5,787 nucleotides of DNA. Source: Devosia sp. (GTDB lineage: Bacteria; Pseudomonadota; Alphaproteobacteria; Rhizobiales; Devosiaceae). Each line of letters begins with the position of its first letter. The first letter of the stretch is position 1. The translations under genes were made by a program, and so were the position numbers. Of the stretch, positions 4,411-5,787 are shown in pieces. The stretch lies in NCBI GenBank assembly GCA_011322005.1, contig DROE01000216.1, positions 1-5,787 of the forward strand, written 5' to 3'. The notes beneath the pieces are model-generated. The model saw only the letters and a list, made by a program, of their open reading frames with translations. It was not told where the DNA came from and did not search any database.

Positions 4411-5196
4411 ATGAAAGCCCTTTATATCGCAGCATCGGGCATGGCCGCGCAGGAGCGCAATGTGGAAGTTGTTTCAAACAACATCGCCAACATGCGTACC
4501 ACAGGCTTCAAGCGCCAGCGCGCCGAGTTTCAGGACTTGATTTACCAGACTATCAGTCGGGCCGGCTCGCTCACATCCGACGCCGGAACCCAGGTGCCCG
4601 CGGGCATAGAAATCGGTTCCGGGGTAAAGACTGCCTCCACCTCGCGCATCATGAGCCAGGGCAGTGTGGAGCCAACAGAAAAAGAGCTGGACGTGGCAAT
4701 CCGGGGAGAAGGTTTCTTTTCCGTCGCCCTGCCCGATGGACGCACGGCCTACACCAGAGACGGCGCCTTCGAGCGCGATGCAACCGGCCAGATCGTGACC
4801 ATTGAGGGCTATCAGATCGAACCCGGAATTATTATTCCAGGCAACGCAAGGGGCATCTCGATAAGCGATGACGGAATTGTGCAGGCATATCTGGACAACG
4901 ACTCCAGCCCCACACAATTGGGGCAACTGCAACTGGTCCGGTTCGTGAACAAAGCGGGGCTCGAATCCATCGGCAACAACATGTTCGTTGAAACCGACGC
5001 CAGTGGCACCCCCCAGGCGGGAGTGCCCAATTCGGATAGTCTGGGCGGACTGCTTCAAGGCTATCTGGAGCTCTCCAACGTTAACGCCGTCACCGAAATC
5101 GCCGACCTGATTGCTGCCCAGCGCGCCTATGAGATGAACTCCCGCGTGGTCGCGGGAGCCGATGAAATGATGTCGGCGGTCAGCCAGCTTCGCTAG
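4411..5196 (+). CDS. flgG: Flagellar basal-body distal rod protein FlgG
   Basis: FlgG forms the distal rod that crosses the periplasm and joins the hook. At 261 residues it is almost exactly the length of enteric FlgG (260) and aligns through its whole length. The N-terminal signature is VVSNNIANMRTTGFKRQRAEF (20 to 40), followed by the FlgG-specific segment YQTISRAGSLTSDAG and PAGIEIGSGVK (45 to 73), which distinguishes rod from hook. Next come KELDVAIRGEGFFSV (91 to 105), AYTRDGAFERD and GLESIGNN. The C-terminal helix is LSNVNAVTEIADLIAAQRAY (221 to 240), ending MMSAVSQLR. The AAGAAGGA ribosome binding site is 9 nt before the ATG. It lies between flgF and flgA in one operon with no room for a promoter. 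Confidence 0.98.
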   Translation: MKALYIAASGMAAQERNVEVVSNNIANMRTTGFKRQRAEFQDLIYQTISRAGSLTSDAGTQVPAGIEIGSGVKTASTSRIMSQGSVEPTEKELDVAIRGEGFFSVALPDGRTAYTRDGAFERDATGQIVTIEGYQIEPGIIIPGNARGISISDDGIVQAYLDNDSSPTQLGQLQLVRFVNKAGLESIGNNMFVETDASGTPQAGVPNSDSLGGLLQGYLELSNVNAVTEIADLIAAQRAYEMNSRVVAGADEMMSAVSQLR

Positions 5197-5205
5197 ACGC
5201 TGAAC

Positions 5206-5213
5206 GAGGAGGT
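5206..5213 (+). promoter_or_regulatory. flgA ribosome binding site
   Basis: GAGGAGGT lies 8 nt before the flgA ATG at 5222. It is the strongest Shine-Dalgarno sequence in the window and fixes the flgA start. Confidence 0.8.
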
Positions 5214-5221
5214 TAGCTGAA

Positions 5222-5787
5222 ATGAGAATTCATCTGAACGCACTGGCACTGGGCCTGACAGCCGCCATGTTCGCAACTCCGCTGCTTGGCGCGCCGGTGT
5301 TACGCCAGAATATTACGGTCGTCGGCCCAATAGTTACCGTTGGCGACATGTTTGAAAATGCCGGACCGCTGGCGGAGGAAGGCCTGTTCCGGGCGCCTGC
5401 TCCGGGCACAAGGGGAGAAGTCAGTCTTGAGAACATCCGTCTTGCTATCAGCAAGGCCGGCTTCACCGAATTTGATAATCCGGGGTTTGCCAATGTCAGC
5501 GTAGCGCGCTCCGGCATCAAGGTGGAGGCTGAAATGCTCAGCGCCCTCATTGCCTCTGATTTGCGCCGGCGCGGCCTGCTTTCGAGCGGCGTCAACGTGA
5601 ACACCCTGTTTGATGAACAGCCCGGCGATCTCATTGCCGCCCAAACTGACGATCCCGTTATCCTTCAGTCCCTGCGCTATGTCCCAGGAAGCAATCGGTT
5701 CACCGCCCGTTTTCTGATCGCCGGACAGAACCGCTACACCGACTATTCGGGAACACTGGACTTCTTTGTTTCGGCCCCCCATCTCAC
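5222..5787 (+). CDS. flgA: Flagellar P-ring assembly chaperone FlgA, N-terminal part
   Basis: The frame runs open from the ATG to the right edge, giving 188 complete codons without a stop; the C-terminus is missing. Residues 1 to about 24 form a Sec signal peptide (MRIHLNALALGLTAAMFATP, then LLGA). The mature part starts with PVLRQNITVVGPIVTVGDMF and FENAG, followed by GLFRAPAPGTRGEVS, as in alphaproteobacterial FlgA. FlgA is a periplasmic chaperone that helps FlgI assemble the P-ring around the rod. The SAF-type beta-clip domain that usually ends FlgA is probably mostly beyond the window. It follows flgG by 25 nt with a strong ribosome binding site. In Caulobacter-like clusters the next gene is flgH, encoding the L-ring. 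Confidence 0.92.
   Translation, partial: MRIHLNALALGLTAAMFATPLLGAPVLRQNITVVGPIVTVGDMFENAGPLAEEGLFRAPAPGTRGEVSLENIRLAISKAGFTEFDNPGFANVSVARSGIKVEAEMLSALIASDLRRRGLLSSGVNVNTLFDEQPGDLIAAQTDDPVILQSLRYVPGSNRFTARFLIAGQNRYTDYSGTLDFFVSAPHL

Noticed and set aside
4474..5058. Minus-strand open frame of 194 codons opposite flgG
   Set aside because: It lies entirely within flgG, which is conserved along its full length; there is no promoter or operon context on the minus strand.
5239..5256. TGGCAC motif inside flgA resembling a sigma-54 -24 element
   Set aside because: The GC expected 10 nt after the GG is GA. The motif falls in the Leu/Ala/Gly codons of the signal peptide.

Overview
This window is a block of flagellar genes from an alphaproteobacterium with moderately high GC (my estimate by eye). 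The evidence is the gene order fliL-fliM-(DUF6468-like)-(motE-like)-(large secreted protein), divergent from flgF-flgG-flgA, which is the arrangement I know from Caulobacter-like and related alphaproteobacteria. FliM and FliL also have the alphaproteobacterial character (acidic N-terminal extension in FliM, Gly-rich linker in FliL). The species cannot be named from the sequence.

Layout. Positions 1 to 3324 are transcribed leftward. From right to left: fliL; fliM (10-nt gap, its ribosome binding site overlapping the fliL stop); a small bitopic coiled-coil protein (ATGA overlap with fliM); a MotE-like membrane/periplasmic protein (GTGA overlap, GTG start); then, after a gap of about 130 nt, the start of a secreted protein that runs off the left edge. 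Positions 3648 to 5787 are transcribed rightward: flgF, flgG and the first 188 codons of flgA, which runs off the right edge.

Control. The 323-nt gap between fliL and flgF holds the most informative non-coding sequence. On the flgF side there is a good sigma-54 promoter (GG-N10-GC intact). An IHF-like site lies just upstream of it, and about 120 nt upstream of the predicted start is a cluster of GGCAA/TTGCC inverted repeats placed where an NtrC-family enhancer (FlbD ftr-type) would sit. The predicted flgF leader begins with a strong hairpin. On the fliL side there is a CtrA-like site (TTAA-N7-TTAC, containing TTAACCAT on the minus strand). This fits a Caulobacter-type hierarchy: an early CtrA-driven fliLM operon and a later sigma-54/enhancer-driven rod operon.

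Together. FliM (C-ring switch), FliL (stator-associated membrane protein) and the MotE-like protein belong to the switch and motor. FlgF and FlgG build the proximal and distal rod. FlgA is the periplasmic chaperone for the P-ring. The least characterised members are the DUF6468-like protein, the MotE-like protein and the secreted protein. I see no mobile element, CRISPR array, RNA gene or unrelated cargo. Most of the window is ordinary flagellar core; the interest lies in the shared regulatory region and the three accessory proteins downstream of fliM.
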